DNA of 64,000 bases from Hyphomicrobium sp. (GTDB taxonomy: Bacteria; Pseudomonadota; Alphaproteobacteria; Rhizobiales; Hyphomicrobiaceae). The stretch lies in assembly GCF_009026145.1 (NCBI RefSeq), contig NZ_WBUE01000004.1, forward strand, positions 62,001 to 126,000. The letters are read 5' to 3'. The notes below the pieces were generated by a model that was given only the letters and a program-made list of their open reading frames with translations, ran no database searches and had not been told where the DNA came from. A program made the translations under genes and the position numbers. Below, in pieces: positions 10,321 through 19,239 of this stretch (its first letter is position 1; each line of letters opens with the position of its first letter).

Positions 10321-10680
10321 ATGGCGGAGACCAAGACCTATACCGGGAGCTGCCACTGCGGGCGCGTAAGTTACGAGGTCGAGGCCGATCTCGGCCAGGC
10401 CGTGGCGTGCAACTGCTCGATCTGCCGCAAGCGCGGCACGCTCCTGACCTTTGTTCCAACTGACAAGTTCCGGCTCGCGGGCGGGGCCGAATCCCTCACC
10501 GACTACCAGTTCAATAAGAAGGTGATTCATCACCTGTTTTGTTCCACCTGCGGCGTTGGCTCGTTTGCGCGCGGGCGCGCCCCCAACGGCATGGAGATGA
10601 TCGCCGTGAACGTGCGCTGCCTCGACGGCGTCGACCCCGAGACGCTGAAGGTCAGGCACTTCGACGGCGCCAAGTTGTGA
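10321..10680 (+). CDS. GFA/CENP-V zinc-domain protein
   Basis: A 119-residue single-domain protein of the GFA (glutathione-dependent formaldehyde-activating enzyme-like, CENP-V) fold. Zinc ligands appear as CHCG (11-14), CNCSIC (about 30-35) and FCSTCGV (about 79-84). Family members are thiol-dependent lyases or uncharacterised; substrate assignment from sequence is not possible. It ends 10 bases before queC on the same strand and is divergent from eno, so it may lead the queC transcript. Confidence 0.88.
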   Translation: MAETKTYTGSCHCGRVSYEVEADLGQAVACNCSICRKRGTLLTFVPTDKFRLAGGAESLTDYQFNKKVIHHLFCSTCGVGSFARGRAPNGMEMIAVNVRCLDGVDPETLKVRHFDGAKL

Positions 10681-10690
10681 GCCGGCGGCA

Positions 10691-11398
10691 ATGAATGGCG
10701 ACGCGGCATTGGTCCTGTTTTCCGGCGGCCAGGATTCGACTGTTTGCCTCGCCTGGGCGCTCGAGCGCTATGCGCGCGTCGAGACGGTCGGCTTCAGCTA
10801 CGGGCAGCGCCACGCGGCCGAGCTGGGGCAACGCGACAAGTTGCGCGCCGGCCTCGCCAACCTGAAGCCGGAATGGCACCAGCGGCTCGGGCACGACCAC
10901 ATGCTCGAGCTTCCCGAGCTGGGGCGCCTGAGCGATACGGCGCTGACGCGTGATGCCGAGATCGTGATGACCGAGACGGGGCTGCCCTCCACGTTCGTAC
11001 CGGGCCGCAACCTCCTCTTCTTCACCTATGCCGCCGCCCTCGCCTACCGGCGCGGCATGCGCACGCTGGTCGGCGGCATGTGCGAGACCGATTTCTCCGG
11101 CTACCCCGACTGCCGCAACGACACGCTGCAGACGTTGGCCAAAGCGATCTCGCTGGGCACCGATGCCGATTTCATCATCGAGACGCCGCTGATGTGGATC
11201 GACAAGGCCGGCACCTGGGCGCTCGCAGCCGAGCTTGGCGGCGCAGCGCTGGTCGAGCTCATCGTCGAAGACTCGCACACCTGCTATCTCGACGTTCGCT
11301 CCCGCCGTCACGACTGGGGATACGGGTGCGGGCACTGTCCGGCCTGCGCGCTGCGCGCCAAAGGATGGGAGAAATGGCAAGCCGCGAAGAAGAGCTGA
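10691..11398 (+). CDS. queC: 7-cyano-7-deazaguanine (preQ0) synthase
   Basis: QueC converts 7-carboxy-7-deazaguanine to preQ0 using ATP and ammonia. The PP-loop [14 protein letters not shown] occupies residues about 10-23, the central [18 protein letters not shown] is family-typical, and the C-terminal zinc site appears as [17 protein letters not shown]. The 235-residue length is normal. It overlaps the next small gene by 25 bases. queE, queD and queF follow within 4 kb on the same strand, giving the complete route from carboxytetrahydropterin to preQ1. Confidence 0.96.
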   Translation: MNGDAALVLFSGGQDSTVCLAWALERYARVETVGFSYGQRHAAELGQRDKLRAGLANLKPEWHQRLGHDHMLELPELGRLSDTALTRDAEIVMTETGLPSTFVPGRNLLFFTYAAALAYRRGMRTLVGGMCETDFSGYPDCRNDTLQTLAKAISLGTDADFIIETPLMWIDKAGTWALAAELGGAALVELIVEDSHTCYLDVRSRRHDWGYGCGHCPACALRAKGWEKWQAAKKS

Positions 11399-11625
11399 TC
11401 CGCGCCGTGGACGCTGCCATCGCCGGCGACTGGGAAGCCGCGCACAACATTGCCCAGCGCCACGAGGGTGATGCGGCTGCCGACTGGCTGCACGCCGTGC
11501 TGCACAAAATCGAAGGCGATCATAGCAACAGCCGCTATTGGTACCGCCGCACGTCGCATTCTCACGGAGAGTTTATTGATTCGAACGCCGAGCTTGCCGC
11601 CATCCGCGCCTTGCTCACAAAATAG
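11374..11625 (+). CDS. Small conserved protein coupled to queC
   Basis: An 83-residue soluble acidic protein starting [20 protein letters not shown] and containing HDIAQ-like and [20 protein letters not shown] stretches. The arrangement of two helices with WYRR at the end resembles small tetratricopeptide-like proteins found beside other genes in Rhizobiales. The ATG at 11374 has GGATGGGAG just upstream, inside the end of queC, so translation is probably coupled. I know of no assigned function; membership of the queuosine pathway is only suggested by position. Confidence 0.75.
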   Translation: MASREEELIRAVDAAIAGDWEAAHNIAQRHEGDAAADWLHAVLHKIEGDHSNSRYWYRRTSHSHGEFIDSNAELAAIRALLTK

Positions 11626-11647
11626 TTTCCGAAAAGTTCTTTTGGCG

Positions 11648-11729
11648 CGTGCGTCAAACGGCGCACGTCAACTCGCCATTAGTCGGCTCGCAACCTTGTG
11701 TGTGCGTTCGCATATCAGTGGTCGCATAT
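11648..11729 (+). promoter_or_regulatory. Possible dps control region
   Basis: Between queC's small partner and dps lie an inverted repeat CGTGCG-N8-CGCACG (11648-11667) and a direct repeat TCGCATAT at 11708-11715 and 11722-11729, 14 bases apart. The second copy overlaps a CATATA hexamer that could be a -10 element about 35 bases before the dps start. No known operator consensus is matched. Confidence 0.3.
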
Positions 11730-11761
11730 ACTCGCGGCACTGAAGGCCGAGGAGAATCCCC

Positions 11762-12289
11762 ATGGGCGATATGAGCAAGGCTGCCACGCGCCGCAAGGCG
11801 CCGCTGCAGACACCGAGCGTCTACGATTCCAATGCCATTCGCGATCTGTCCGGCGCGCTCAACGCGCTGCTCGCTGACACCTTCGCGCTCTATCTCAAGA
11901 CCAAGAACTTTCACTGGCACGTCAGCGGCCCGCACTTCCGCGACTATCACCTGCTGCTCGACGAGCACGGCGACCAGATCTTCGCCATGACCGATGCCCT
12001 CGCCGAGCGGGTGCGCAAGATCGGCGGCACGACACTGCGCTCCATCGGCCATATCTCGCGCCTGCAGCACGTCGAGGACAACGACGCCGACTACGTGACG
12101 CCGCAGGACATGCTGGCCGAGCTGCGCGACGACAACAAGGATCTGGTCGGACGTCTGCGCGAGGCGCACGATTTGTGCGACGAGCACGAGGACGTGGCCA
12201 CCGCCAGCCTGATCGAGAACTGGATCGACGAGAGCGAGCGGCGCGTATGGTTCCTCTACGAGGCGACGCGCGAGAAGCACGCGCCCTAG
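11762..12289 (+). CDS. dps: Dps-family ferritin-like DNA-protection protein
   Basis: A 175-residue Dps homologue. The ferroxidase residues characteristic of Dps are in KTKNFHWHVSGPHF and LLLDEHGDQIFAMTDALAERVRKIGG. The fold ends with ENWIDESERRVWFLYEATRE. Dps dodecamers oxidise and store iron and bind the nucleoid under stress. A basic N-terminal extension (KAATRRKAP) could contribute DNA binding. A good ribosome-binding site (GAGGAG) precedes the first ATG; a second ATG lies three codons in. Confidence 0.95.
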   Translation: MGDMSKAATRRKAPLQTPSVYDSNAIRDLSGALNALLADTFALYLKTKNFHWHVSGPHFRDYHLLLDEHGDQIFAMTDALAERVRKIGGTTLRSIGHISRLQHVEDNDADYVTPQDMLAELRDDNKDLVGRLREAHDLCDEHEDVATASLIENWIDESERRVWFLYEATREKHAP

Positions 12290-12374
12290 ACGGAACTTAG
12301 GTCTTCGAGAACCGCACGCGCGTTGGCGCGGCGGTGATTTGGTGCGCTTTGCGCGCCCGCAGAAGGAGAACCCC

Positions 12375-13430
12375 ATGTCCCTTTGTCAGGCCGACAAACA
12401 GGCCGGCAAGACGGCGCTGCCGAAGCGCCGCCTCGGCCGCACCGACATGCTCATCACGCCCGTCGGGCTCGGCGCCTGGGCCATCGGCGGCGGCGATTGG
12501 GCTGTAGGCTGGGGCAGCCAAGACGACAAGCAGTCGATCGCCGCCATCCGCCATGCGGTCGAGCGCGGCGTCAATTGGATCGACACAGCGGCGATCTACG
12601 GGCTAGGGCACTCGGAGGAGATCGTGCGCAGGGCGCTGATGGACATTCCGGTCTCGCAGCGCCCGTTGGTGTTCACCAAATGCGGGTTGCGCTGGGACGA
12701 AGCCGATCGCATGGCGCCGCCGCACAACGTCGGCGACCCGAAAAGCATCCGCTTCGAGCTCGAGGCCTCCCTGAAGCGGCTCGGCGTCGACCGCATCGAC
12801 CTCTATCAGATGCACTGGCCGGCCAGGGATGGCACACCGATCGAGGAGTACTGGCAGGCGCTGCTCGACCTCAAGGCCGAAGGTAAGGTGCGCGCCATCG
12901 GCCTCTCCAATCACAACGTCGCACAGCTGGAGGCAGCCGAGAAGATCGGCCATGTCGACACCCTGCAGCCACCCTTCTCGGCCATCCGCCGCGAGTTCGC
13001 CGCCGCCGAGCTACCCTGGTGCGTGCGGCACGACACCGGCGTCATCGTCTACAGCCCGATGCAGGCTGGCCTGCTCACCGGCGCCTTCACGGCCGCGCGG
13101 GCGAAGACGCTGCCGGCCAACGACTGGCGCTCGCGCAACGCCGAGTTCACGGGCGATAAGCTAAAAGCCAACCTCGAGCTGGCCGAGACGATGCAGGCCG
13201 TCGGCAAGCGCCACGGCACATCGGCCGCTGCCGCCGCGATCGCCTGGACGCTCGCCTGGCCGGGGGTCAGCGGCGCCATCGTCGGCGCCCGCGAGCCGGC
13301 CCAAGTTGACGGCTGGATCGATGCGGCGACCCTGCACCTGCGCCAGGCCGATCTCGACGAAATCGCCGCCACCATCGAGCGCACCGGCGCCGGATCCGGG
13401 CCTGCCCTACCCGCCGAGATGCCGCGCTAG
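12375..13430 (+). CDS. Aldo/keto reductase
   Basis: A 351-residue NADPH-dependent aldo/keto reductase of the (beta/alpha)8 fold. RRLGRTDMLITPVGLGAWAIGGG opens the barrel; the catalytic Asp and Tyr are in NWIDTAAIYGLGHSEEI, the catalytic Lys in LVFTKCGLRWD, and the His in DLYQMHWP. The C-terminal coenzyme-binding region contains GVSGAIVGAREPAQVDGW. ATG at 12375 follows AAGGAG by seven bases. The substrate is unknown. It lies between dps and queE with short gaps on the same strand. Confidence 0.93.
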   Translation: MSLCQADKQAGKTALPKRRLGRTDMLITPVGLGAWAIGGGDWAVGWGSQDDKQSIAAIRHAVERGVNWIDTAAIYGLGHSEEIVRRALMDIPVSQRPLVFTKCGLRWDEADRMAPPHNVGDPKSIRFELEASLKRLGVDRIDLYQMHWPARDGTPIEEYWQALLDLKAEGKVRAIGLSNHNVAQLEAAEKIGHVDTLQPPFSAIRREFAAAELPWCVRHDTGVIVYSPMQAGLLTGAFTAARAKTLPANDWRSRNAEFTGDKLKANLELAETMQAVGKRHGTSAAAAAIAWTLAWPGVSGAIVGAREPAQVDGWIDAATLHLRQADLDEIAATIERTGAGSGPALPAEMPR

Positions 13431-13478
13431 GGTCCCCTGACCTTGAATGCCGGCTCCCGGGCGATTAGGGATGCCCGC

Positions 13479-14105
13479 ATGTACGCCGTGAAGGAGATCT
13501 TTTACACGCTGCAGGGCGAGGGTGCGAACGCGGGACGCGCCGCCGTCTTCTGCCGCTTTGCCGGCTGCAATCTGTGGTCGGGTCGCGAGGAGGATCGCGG
13601 CAAGGCTGAGTGCCAATTCTGCGACACCGATTTCGTCGGCACCGACGCTGAAGGCGGTGGCAAGTTTGCCACCGCCACCGACCTCGCCGACACCTGCGCG
13701 AAGGCGGCGGGTGATGCCGGAGCAAACTTCGTCGTGCTGACCGGCGGCGAGCCCATGCTGCAGGTCGACGCCGAGTTGATCGATGCACTGCACGCGCGTG
13801 GCTTTACCATCGCCATCGAGACCAACGGCACCCTGCCGGTGCCGCGCACCATCGACTGGATCTGCGTGAGCCCGAAGGCCGGAGCTGACCTCAGGCAACG
13901 CACCGGCGATGAGTTGAAGCTCGTCTTCCCGCAGCCGGGGCTCGACCCCGAGCAAGTCGAGGGGCTGGCGTTCACGCACCGCTATCTGCAGCCGATGGAC
14001 GGCCCGGATGTTAAGGAGAATACGGCGCGCGCCGTCGCCTACTGCAAGGCGCATCCCGCCTGGCGGCTGTCGCTGCAGACCCACAAGCTGCTCGGTATTC
14101 CTTGA
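13479..14105 (+). CDS. queE: 7-carboxy-7-deazaguanine synthase
   Basis: A radical-SAM enzyme of 208 residues that contracts 6-carboxytetrahydropterin to 7-carboxy-7-deazaguanine. The cluster motif is the expanded C-X14-C-X2-C form, seen as GCNLWSGREEDRGKAECQFC, and TGGEPMLQVD supplies the SAM-binding GGE. The start MYAVKEIFYTLQGEG is the standard family opening, so ATG 13479 is preferred over an upstream TTG at 13443. It precedes queD and queF. Confidence 0.95.
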   Translation: MYAVKEIFYTLQGEGANAGRAAVFCRFAGCNLWSGREEDRGKAECQFCDTDFVGTDAEGGGKFATATDLADTCAKAAGDAGANFVVLTGGEPMLQVDAELIDALHARGFTIAIETNGTLPVPRTIDWICVSPKAGADLRQRTGDELKLVFPQPGLDPEQVEGLAFTHRYLQPMDGPDVKENTARAVAYCKAHPAWRLSLQTHKLLGIP

Positions 14106-14122
14106 GCGCTGCCGAGGTGGAT

Positions 14123-14148
14123 CTCCTTCCCCCTTGATGGGGAGGGAG
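14123..14148 (+). terminator. Stem-loop between queE and queD
   Basis: CTCCTTCCCC (14123-14132) pairs with GGGGAGGGAG (14139-14148) with one G-T pair and a six-base loop. There is no U-run on either side, so it may be an attenuating hairpin, an RNA stability element or a copy of a common intergenic palindrome rather than a classical terminator. Confidence 0.45.
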
Positions 14149-14202
14149 ACTTAGGGCGCCAGAGGCACTGGAAGTGCTGCACAAAATCGCTTAGAGACCG
14201 GC

Positions 14203-14601
14203 ATGCGCATCTACAAAGAGTTCCAGTTCGAGGCCGCTCACTTTCTGCCCAGCGCCCTGCCCGGGTCGCCCAACGCGCGCGTGCACGGGCATTCGTTCCG
14301 CGCCCGCGTCACCATCGAGGGCATGCCCGGCGCCGACACCGGCTACGTCTTCCACTTCGACGAGCTGGCCCGCGTCATGTCGGAAGCGCAGGAGACCCTC
14401 GACCATCGCCTCTTGAACGAAGTCGAGGGGCTCGAAGCGCCGACGCTGGAGCGCATCGCCATGTGGCTATGGAACCGGCTGCAGAACCTCGTGCCGGGCC
14501 TCGCCCAGATCGAGATCGCACGCGACAGCTGTCACGAGGGCGCCATCTACGCGGGGCCGGACAACGAGAAGCCCGGACCGTCGCGTCTCGCCGCGGAGTG
14601 A
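14203..14601 (+). CDS. queD: 6-carboxy-5,6,7,8-tetrahydropterin synthase, non-canonical active site
   Basis: A 132-residue PTPS-family enzyme converting dihydroneopterin triphosphate to carboxytetrahydropterin. Zinc ligands are His13 (FEAAHFLP) and His28/His30 (VHGH). LDHRLLN and the [13 protein letters not shown] segment carry the catalytic Asp-His and Glu. The canonical QueD motif CxxxHGH has a catalytic Cys four residues before the first His; here the residue is Asn24 (NARVHGH). The gene lies between queE and queF, so the role in preQ1 synthesis is strongly supported despite the substitution. Confidence 0.9.
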   Translation: MRIYKEFQFEAAHFLPSALPGSPNARVHGHSFRARVTIEGMPGADTGYVFHFDELARVMSEAQETLDHRLLNEVEGLEAPTLERIAMWLWNRLQNLVPGLAQIEIARDSCHEGAIYAGPDNEKPGPSRLAAE

Positions 14602-14605
14602 ACCC

Positions 14606-15064
14606 ATGGGTCAGAAGGACACCACCGTCACCATCCTCGGGCACGCCACCAAGCTGCCGCAGAGCCCGGATGAGGCTACGCTCGAGCGCGTGCCGAACCC
14701 GCACCCCGATGTGCGCTATGTCGCCCGCTTCGCGGCACCCGAGTTCACCTGCCTGTGCCCAGTGACCGGCCAGCCGGACTTCGCCCATTTCGTCATCGAC
14801 TACATGCCGCGCGACTGGCTGGTCGAATCCAAGTCGCTGAAGCTCTACCTCGCCTCGTTCCGCAACCACGGCGCCTTCCACGAGGACTGCACGGTGGCCA
14901 TCGCCAAGCGCCTCATGGCATTGCTCGAGCCGCACTTTTTACGCATCGGCGGCTACTGGTTCCCGCGCGGCGGCATGCCCATCGACGTGTTCTGGCAGAC
15001 GGGGCCGGCGCCGGAGGGCGTGTGGCTGCCCGACCAGGGCGTGCCGCCCTACCGCGGCCGCTGA
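14606..15064 (+). CDS. queF: NADPH-dependent preQ0 reductase
   Basis: A type I (152-residue) QueF reducing the nitrile of preQ0 to the amine of preQ1. The catalytic Cys is in [15 protein letters not shown] and the diagnostic ESKSLKLY motif that binds NADPH follows. The gene starts four bases after the queD stop with AGTGAACCC between them. Its 3' end overlaps by 16 bases the end of a convergent acyltransferase gene. Confidence 0.96.
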   Translation: MGQKDTTVTILGHATKLPQSPDEATLERVPNPHPDVRYVARFAAPEFTCLCPVTGQPDFAHFVIDYMPRDWLVESKSLKLYLASFRNHGAFHEDCTVAIAKRLMALLEPHFLRIGGYWFPRGGMPIDVFWQTGPAPEGVWLPDQGVPPYRGR

Positions 15065-15936
15065 GGTTGCGCCGCGAGCGCGTGCACGAGATCGTACAGC
15101 TCGGCGATCAGGGCGCGGCGATCCGTGCCGTGCCGCAGCGCCTCGAAGGAGACTACGTCGCCGACGCGGGCGATGAGCCGACTGCCGACACTGCGCCGGA
15201 ACTCGTGGACGAGCAGCGACAGCCTCAAGGTCATGCTCACCTGCGAGGCGAGGTGGAACAGCGGACCGCACTGGCCCTCGAAATGCACCGGGAGAACCGA
15301 GGCACGTGCGGCCTGCACCATGCGCGCGGTAAACAGCTTCCACGCCAGCTCCACCGCCCGGCCGAATGGATAGGTCGCCGTGGCCACGCCGCCGGCGGGG
15401 AATACGATAATGGTCGTGCCTTCGCGTAGCAGCCGGATCGCCTCGTTGCGCGTCGCAAGGTTTCGTTCCAGCGCCGCCGGCGTGTCGCGGAAGTCGATGG
15501 GCAGCGAGAAGGGGCCGAGCTCGGGCACCTTCATCAGCTCCATGTTGATCAGCACCTTGAACGGCCGCCCGAGATCCTCGGCCAATGTCATCGCCCCGAT
15601 GCCGTCGAGAATGCCGAAGGGGTGGTTGGCGACGAGGACGAGCGGGCTGTCGGGCGGGATCAGGGGCGGCCACTGGCGTGCGATGATCTCCAGCTCGACA
15701 TCGATCAGCCCGAGCATGGGGCGAATGGCCTGCTCGCGCCCGATGCATGCATCCGATCGCCACTGAGCGTAGAGCGGCGCGAAGTAGTCGCGCCCCGCCA
15801 TCCGCTCGAGCATGCGGATGAGCCCGCGCTTCAACGGGGGGTCGTCGGCATTGGCATAGGACAGCTCAGGGAATTTCACGCGCGCCACCCTCAGGGGCTC
15901 GAACGGCATAGGACCCGTGCCAATGGTTTCAGACAT
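15049..15936 (-). CDS. PlsC-like lysophospholipid acyltransferase
   Basis: A 295-residue member of the glycerophosphate/lysophospholipid acyltransferase superfamily. The catalytic block is [11 protein letters not shown], an H-X5-D spacing seen in the hemolysin/OlsA-like branch rather than the H-X4-D of classical PlsC. Downstream blocks [13 protein letters not shown] and [11 protein letters not shown] correspond to motifs III and IV. The ATG at 15936 is chosen; the open upstream extension is low-complexity and unlike the family. No membrane helix is obvious. The acyl acceptor cannot be told from sequence. Confidence 0.85.
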   Translation of the reverse strand: MSETIGTGPMPFEPLRVARVKFPELSYANADDPPLKRGLIRMLERMAGRDYFAPLYAQWRSDACIGREQAIRPMLGLIDVELEIIARQWPPLIPPDSPLVLVANHPFGILDGIGAMTLAEDLGRPFKVLINMELMKVPELGPFSLPIDFRDTPAALERNLATRNEAIRLLREGTTIIVFPAGGVATATYPFGRAVELAWKLFTARMVQAARASVLPVHFEGQCGPLFHLASQVSMTLRLSLLVHEFRRSVGSRLIARVGDVVSFEALRHGTDRRALIAELYDLVHALAAQPQRPR

Positions 15937-16051
15937 CTGTGTCAAAACCGTACCCGCCCGGCCACGCAGGTGAGCCCCCAGCCCCACACCGGCTGCCCCA
16001 CGCTGGCCAGAAAGGCCTGGCTCGGTTAGCCTCCCGCGCCTCGGAGGGGGA

Positions 16052-17623
16052 ATGATTCGACCAACGATTCTAACGCTCGCCGTCGTCCTGGCGCTGATCT
16101 CTGCCGGACGCGCCGGAGCCGCCGCGCCGGCCTCCGATGCCCCGGTCGCCACCGACCCGGCCATCACGCCGCCCATGGCGCCGCCGCCGGATGCCAATCC
16201 CGTGGCCAGCGCCGTGCGCTCCAAGCTCAACGGCCTGCCAACCGACGGCTCAGCGCAGGAATTGAAGGAGCACGCTGTTCTCTCGGATTTCTACGCCTCA
16301 CGCCGCGACGCGCCCCTGTGGCTGAGCGAAGCGGGTCTCACCGACAAAGGCGCCGCGCTCGGCGCGGAGATATTGAGGGCCAACGACTGGGGCCTCGACG
16401 CCGGGGATTTCGCGCTACCGGAAATCCCGCCGGCCGCGCAGCTCGACTCCGAGACCATCGGCAAGGCCGACGTGGAGATCTCGCTGGCGCTGCTGAAGTA
16501 CGCGCGCCATGCGCGCGGTGGCCGCATCACCGAGCCGTCGATCCTGCTCAACTCCAATCTCGACCGCAAGCCGCAGCTCATCGATCCGGAAATCATCATC
16601 AACGGGGTCGTCGATGCGGGCGAGCCCGATGCATACCTGCGCGCTCTGCACCCCAAGCAGCCGCAGTTCGAGAAGCTGCGCCAAGTCTATCTTGCCAACC
16701 GCAACAAGCCGCTGGGCCGGAAGATACTCGCCAACATGGAGCAATGGCGCTGGATGCCCGATGATCTCGGGCAGGTCCACGTCATGGCCAATGTGCCCGA
16801 GTTCATGGTCTATCTCGTCAGGGACGGCGCCCCGATCCATTCCGAGCGCATCGTCGTCGGCGAGACGGGCAAGCAGACATCGATCTTCTCCCGTCCTTTG
16901 AAGACGATCGTGTTCAAGCCAATGTGGCGTGTGCCGGACTCGATCAAGGCGAGAGAGCTGCAACCCAACCTGCGGCGCGGCGGCAGCATGTTCCGCCAGT
17001 ACGACCTCGAGCTGGAGACCAAGGATGGCCGGCCGCTCGATTATCAGAGCATCGACTGGAACACGGCCAACCTTCTCGACTACGAGGTGGTGCAGCCGCC
17101 CGGGCGCAAGAACGTGATGGGGGTGGTCAAGTTCACGTTCCCCAGCCAGCACACAATCTTCATGCACGATACGGTCGACAAGTGGATGTTCGCGCAAAGC
17201 ACGCGTACGTTGAGCCACGGCTGCCTGCGACTGCGCAACCCAATGCGCATGGCCGAACTGGTGCTGGCCGAGGACAAGGGTTGGGACGCAGAGAAGGTGC
17301 AAGCGGCGATGCGCGATGGTCCCCGTAACAACGAGATCGTCATCGAGAAGAAGATTCCCATGCACCTCGTCTACTTCACGGCGTGGGTGGACGAGGATGA
17401 CAAGTTGCGCACTTTCGGCGACATCTACGGCCACGAGAAGCGCATCTCGCTCGCCCTCGATGGCAAATGGGACCAGATCGACGTCGGGCGAGATCACCTG
17501 GCACCGGTCGAAGCCTCGGACCCGAGTAACTTCGCGCCAGCGCCGGTAGCGCGGCAGCGGCGGCAGAAACAGCCGGCCACCATCGTCGATATGGTCGGCA
17601 GTGCGCTGGGCGGGGCATTCTGA
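16052..17623 (+). CDS. L,D-transpeptidase, YcbB/LdtD-like
   Basis: A 523-residue secreted peptidoglycan-modifying enzyme. A signal peptide occupies residues 1 to about 24 (TILTLAVVLALISAGRAGAAA). A scaffold domain with the YcbB-type YASRRDAPLWLSE and LRANDWGLD motifs follows, then the YkuD catalytic domain containing TIFMHDTVDKWMFAQS and the nucleophile motif SHGCLRLRNP. L,D-transpeptidases make 3-3 crosslinks, important in Hyphomicrobiales that grow at the pole. GGAGGGGG precedes the ATG. It is followed after 17 bases by a methyltransferase-like gene. Confidence 0.92.
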   Translation: MIRPTILTLAVVLALISAGRAGAAAPASDAPVATDPAITPPMAPPPDANPVASAVRSKLNGLPTDGSAQELKEHAVLSDFYASRRDAPLWLSEAGLTDKGAALGAEILRANDWGLDAGDFALPEIPPAAQLDSETIGKADVEISLALLKYARHARGGRITEPSILLNSNLDRKPQLIDPEIIINGVVDAGEPDAYLRALHPKQPQFEKLRQVYLANRNKPLGRKILANMEQWRWMPDDLGQVHVMANVPEFMVYLVRDGAPIHSERIVVGETGKQTSIFSRPLKTIVFKPMWRVPDSIKARELQPNLRRGGSMFRQYDLELETKDGRPLDYQSIDWNTANLLDYEVVQPPGRKNVMGVVKFTFPSQHTIFMHDTVDKWMFAQSTRTLSHGCLRLRNPMRMAELVLAEDKGWDAEKVQAAMRDGPRNNEIVIEKKIPMHLVYFTAWVDEDDKLRTFGDIYGHEKRISLALDGKWDQIDVGRDHLAPVEASDPSNFAPAPVARQRRQKQPATIVDMVGSALGGAF

Positions 17624-17640
17624 GCGCTTAAGGTAGCGCC

Positions 17641-18342
17641 ATGGCCATAGCGTTGCACGATCCCCTGATCCGGCGCCTCATCCTGCACACTAGCATTTGG
17701 CTCGCAGTGCTCGGCGCCATCCTGTTCGTGTCGGCGGGCACTATCCACTGGCCACAAGCCTGGGTGCTGCTGATCGAGAGCGCCGTGCTGGGGCTCGCCT
17801 CGGGGATTCTCATCGCCCGCCACGACCCGCAGCTGTTGCGCGAGCGCATGCGCGGGCCGATCCAGAAGGGTCAGAAGCCGTGGGACAAGGCCCTGCTCGG
17901 CGGGATCTTCGCGCTGTGCATGGCCATCCCTATCGTCGCCGGAGTTGATGCCGTTCGCCTGCAGAACTCGCAGATGCCGCTATGGCTGGAAGCGATCGGC
18001 GCGCTCGCCCTCGCCTTCGGGCTCTACACGTTCCACGTCGTCATGGAGACGAACTCCTATGCCACGGCCGTAGTGCGCATCCAGAGCGAGCGCGGCCACC
18101 GGGTGATCTCCACGGGGCCGTACGCCTACGTGCGCCACCCGATGTATGCCGGTGCGATCTTCTATTTCCTCGGCTTCGCACTCCTGCTCGGCTCCTGGTA
18201 CGCAGTTGCCATCGCGATCGTCATCATCGGGCTGTTCGGACTGCGCGCCGTGTGGGAGGAGGAAACGCTGGCGCGCGAGCTTGACGGCTATGCCGCCTAC
18301 GCTGAGCGCGTCCGCCACCGGCTCATTCCCGGGCTGTGGTAA
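17641..18342 (+). CDS. Isoprenylcysteine carboxyl methyltransferase-like membrane protein
   Basis: A 233-residue integral membrane protein with about five helices. The C-terminal core GPYAYVRHPMYAGAIFYFLGFALLL followed by RAVWEEETLARELDGYAAYAERVRHRLIPG is the conserved SAM-binding region of the ICMT/PEMT superfamily. The bacterial substrates of this branch are largely unknown and may be lipids or small isoprenoids. It lies close behind the L,D-transpeptidase and before a DUF1810 gene. Confidence 0.87.
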   Translation: MAIALHDPLIRRLILHTSIWLAVLGAILFVSAGTIHWPQAWVLLIESAVLGLASGILIARHDPQLLRERMRGPIQKGQKPWDKALLGGIFALCMAIPIVAGVDAVRLQNSQMPLWLEAIGALALAFGLYTFHVVMETNSYATAVVRIQSERGHRVISTGPYAYVRHPMYAGAIFYFLGFALLLGSWYAVAIAIVIIGLFGLRAVWEEETLARELDGYAAYAERVRHRLIPGLW

Positions 18343-18353
18343 TTTAGGGCATC

Positions 18354-18779
18354 ATGCCCGTCGACGATCCATTCAATCTGCGGCGCTTCGTTGAGGCACA
18401 GGCGCCGGTCTACACGCGCGTGCTGGGCGAGCTTGCCGGCGGGCACAAGCGCAGCCACTGGATGTGGTTCGTATTTCCGCAGATCGCGGGGCTCGGTGCG
18501 AGCCCCATGGCTCAGCGCTACGCCATCACCTCGCTGGCCGAGGCCGCAGCCTATCTCGCCCATCCCGTGCTGGGGCCGCGGCTCAAGGAATGCACGCGAC
18601 TTGTAAATGCCATCGAGGGTCGCTCGATCCGCGACATCTTCGGCAGCCCCGACGACATGAAGTTTCACTCCTCGATGACGCTGTTCGCCGAGTCGGCGCC
18701 CGACAACGCCGATTTCCGCGCCGCGTTGGATAAGTACTTCGCCGGCACGCCCGATCCAGCCACGCTCTCCCGTCTGTAG
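18354..18779 (+). CDS. DUF1810 family protein
   Basis: A 141-residue soluble protein matching DUF1810: DPFNLRRFVEAQAPVYTRVLGEL, SHWMWFVFPQIAGLG, YAITSLAEAAAYLAHPVLGPRL and the C-terminal SSMTLFAESAPDNADF block are all family-typical. Function is uncharacterised. It begins 11 bases after the methyltransferase-like gene and is likely co-transcribed. Confidence 0.9.
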   Translation: MPVDDPFNLRRFVEAQAPVYTRVLGELAGGHKRSHWMWFVFPQIAGLGASPMAQRYAITSLAEAAAYLAHPVLGPRLKECTRLVNAIEGRSIRDIFGSPDDMKFHSSMTLFAESAPDNADFRAALDKYFAGTPDPATLSRL

Positions 18780-18867
18780 CCGCGATCCGGGAAACTCCTC
18801 CGACTACAGTCTTTTTTAGCAAATTTTGCCTAAGATTAGAGCAAACTAAGAATAATCGGAGGCGTCT

Positions 18868-19137
18868 ATGATCGGGTTATTGATCGGTCAGATCGAGCTG
18901 ATGTCGCTCGCGGAAGGCTTGCACACAGCTGCTTTCACGGTATTCATCCTCTCCGGCGTTGTCTGCTGCTTCAGGCGCACCGACATCGGGCGCGTGCAGC
19001 AACCACCCGCGCGGCCCCAAGAGGTTGTCGCAGTAAAGATTAGCGCACCTCCCCGGCGTCGGCGCAGCACTCGTGCTGCGCCAACGGCGAAGCCGCGGCC
19101 GAGGCAGTTGCAGCTGCCGTTGCGCCGCGCGGCCTGA
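18868..19137 (+). CDS. Hypothetical small membrane protein with basic tail
   Basis: An 89-codon frame with CGGAGG seven bases before the ATG. It has a hydrophobic segment (residues about 20-36, HTAAFTVFILSGVVCCF) and then a very basic Arg/Pro-rich tail. An AT-rich stretch just upstream (18805-18855) looks like a promoter. No family is recognised; the tail could be compositional, so the gene is tentative. Confidence 0.45.
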   Translation: MIGLLIGQIELMSLAEGLHTAAFTVFILSGVVCCFRRTDIGRVQQPPARPQEVVAVKISAPPRRRRSTRAAPTAKPRPRQLQLPLRRAA

Positions 19138-19239
19138 GAGCCGGCTCGGCGTCGGGACGATGCCGGCGCTCCACATGTTGACGCAAACGGCCTCTATGAG
19201 CGGCCGCGCAGTCTGGCGCGCAACTTGTGAGGAGACAGG

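Noticed and set aside
15937-16230. N-terminal extension of the acyltransferase
   Set aside because: The upstream open part is Ala/Gly-rich, unlike the family, and overlaps the L,D-transpeptidase gene on the other strand.
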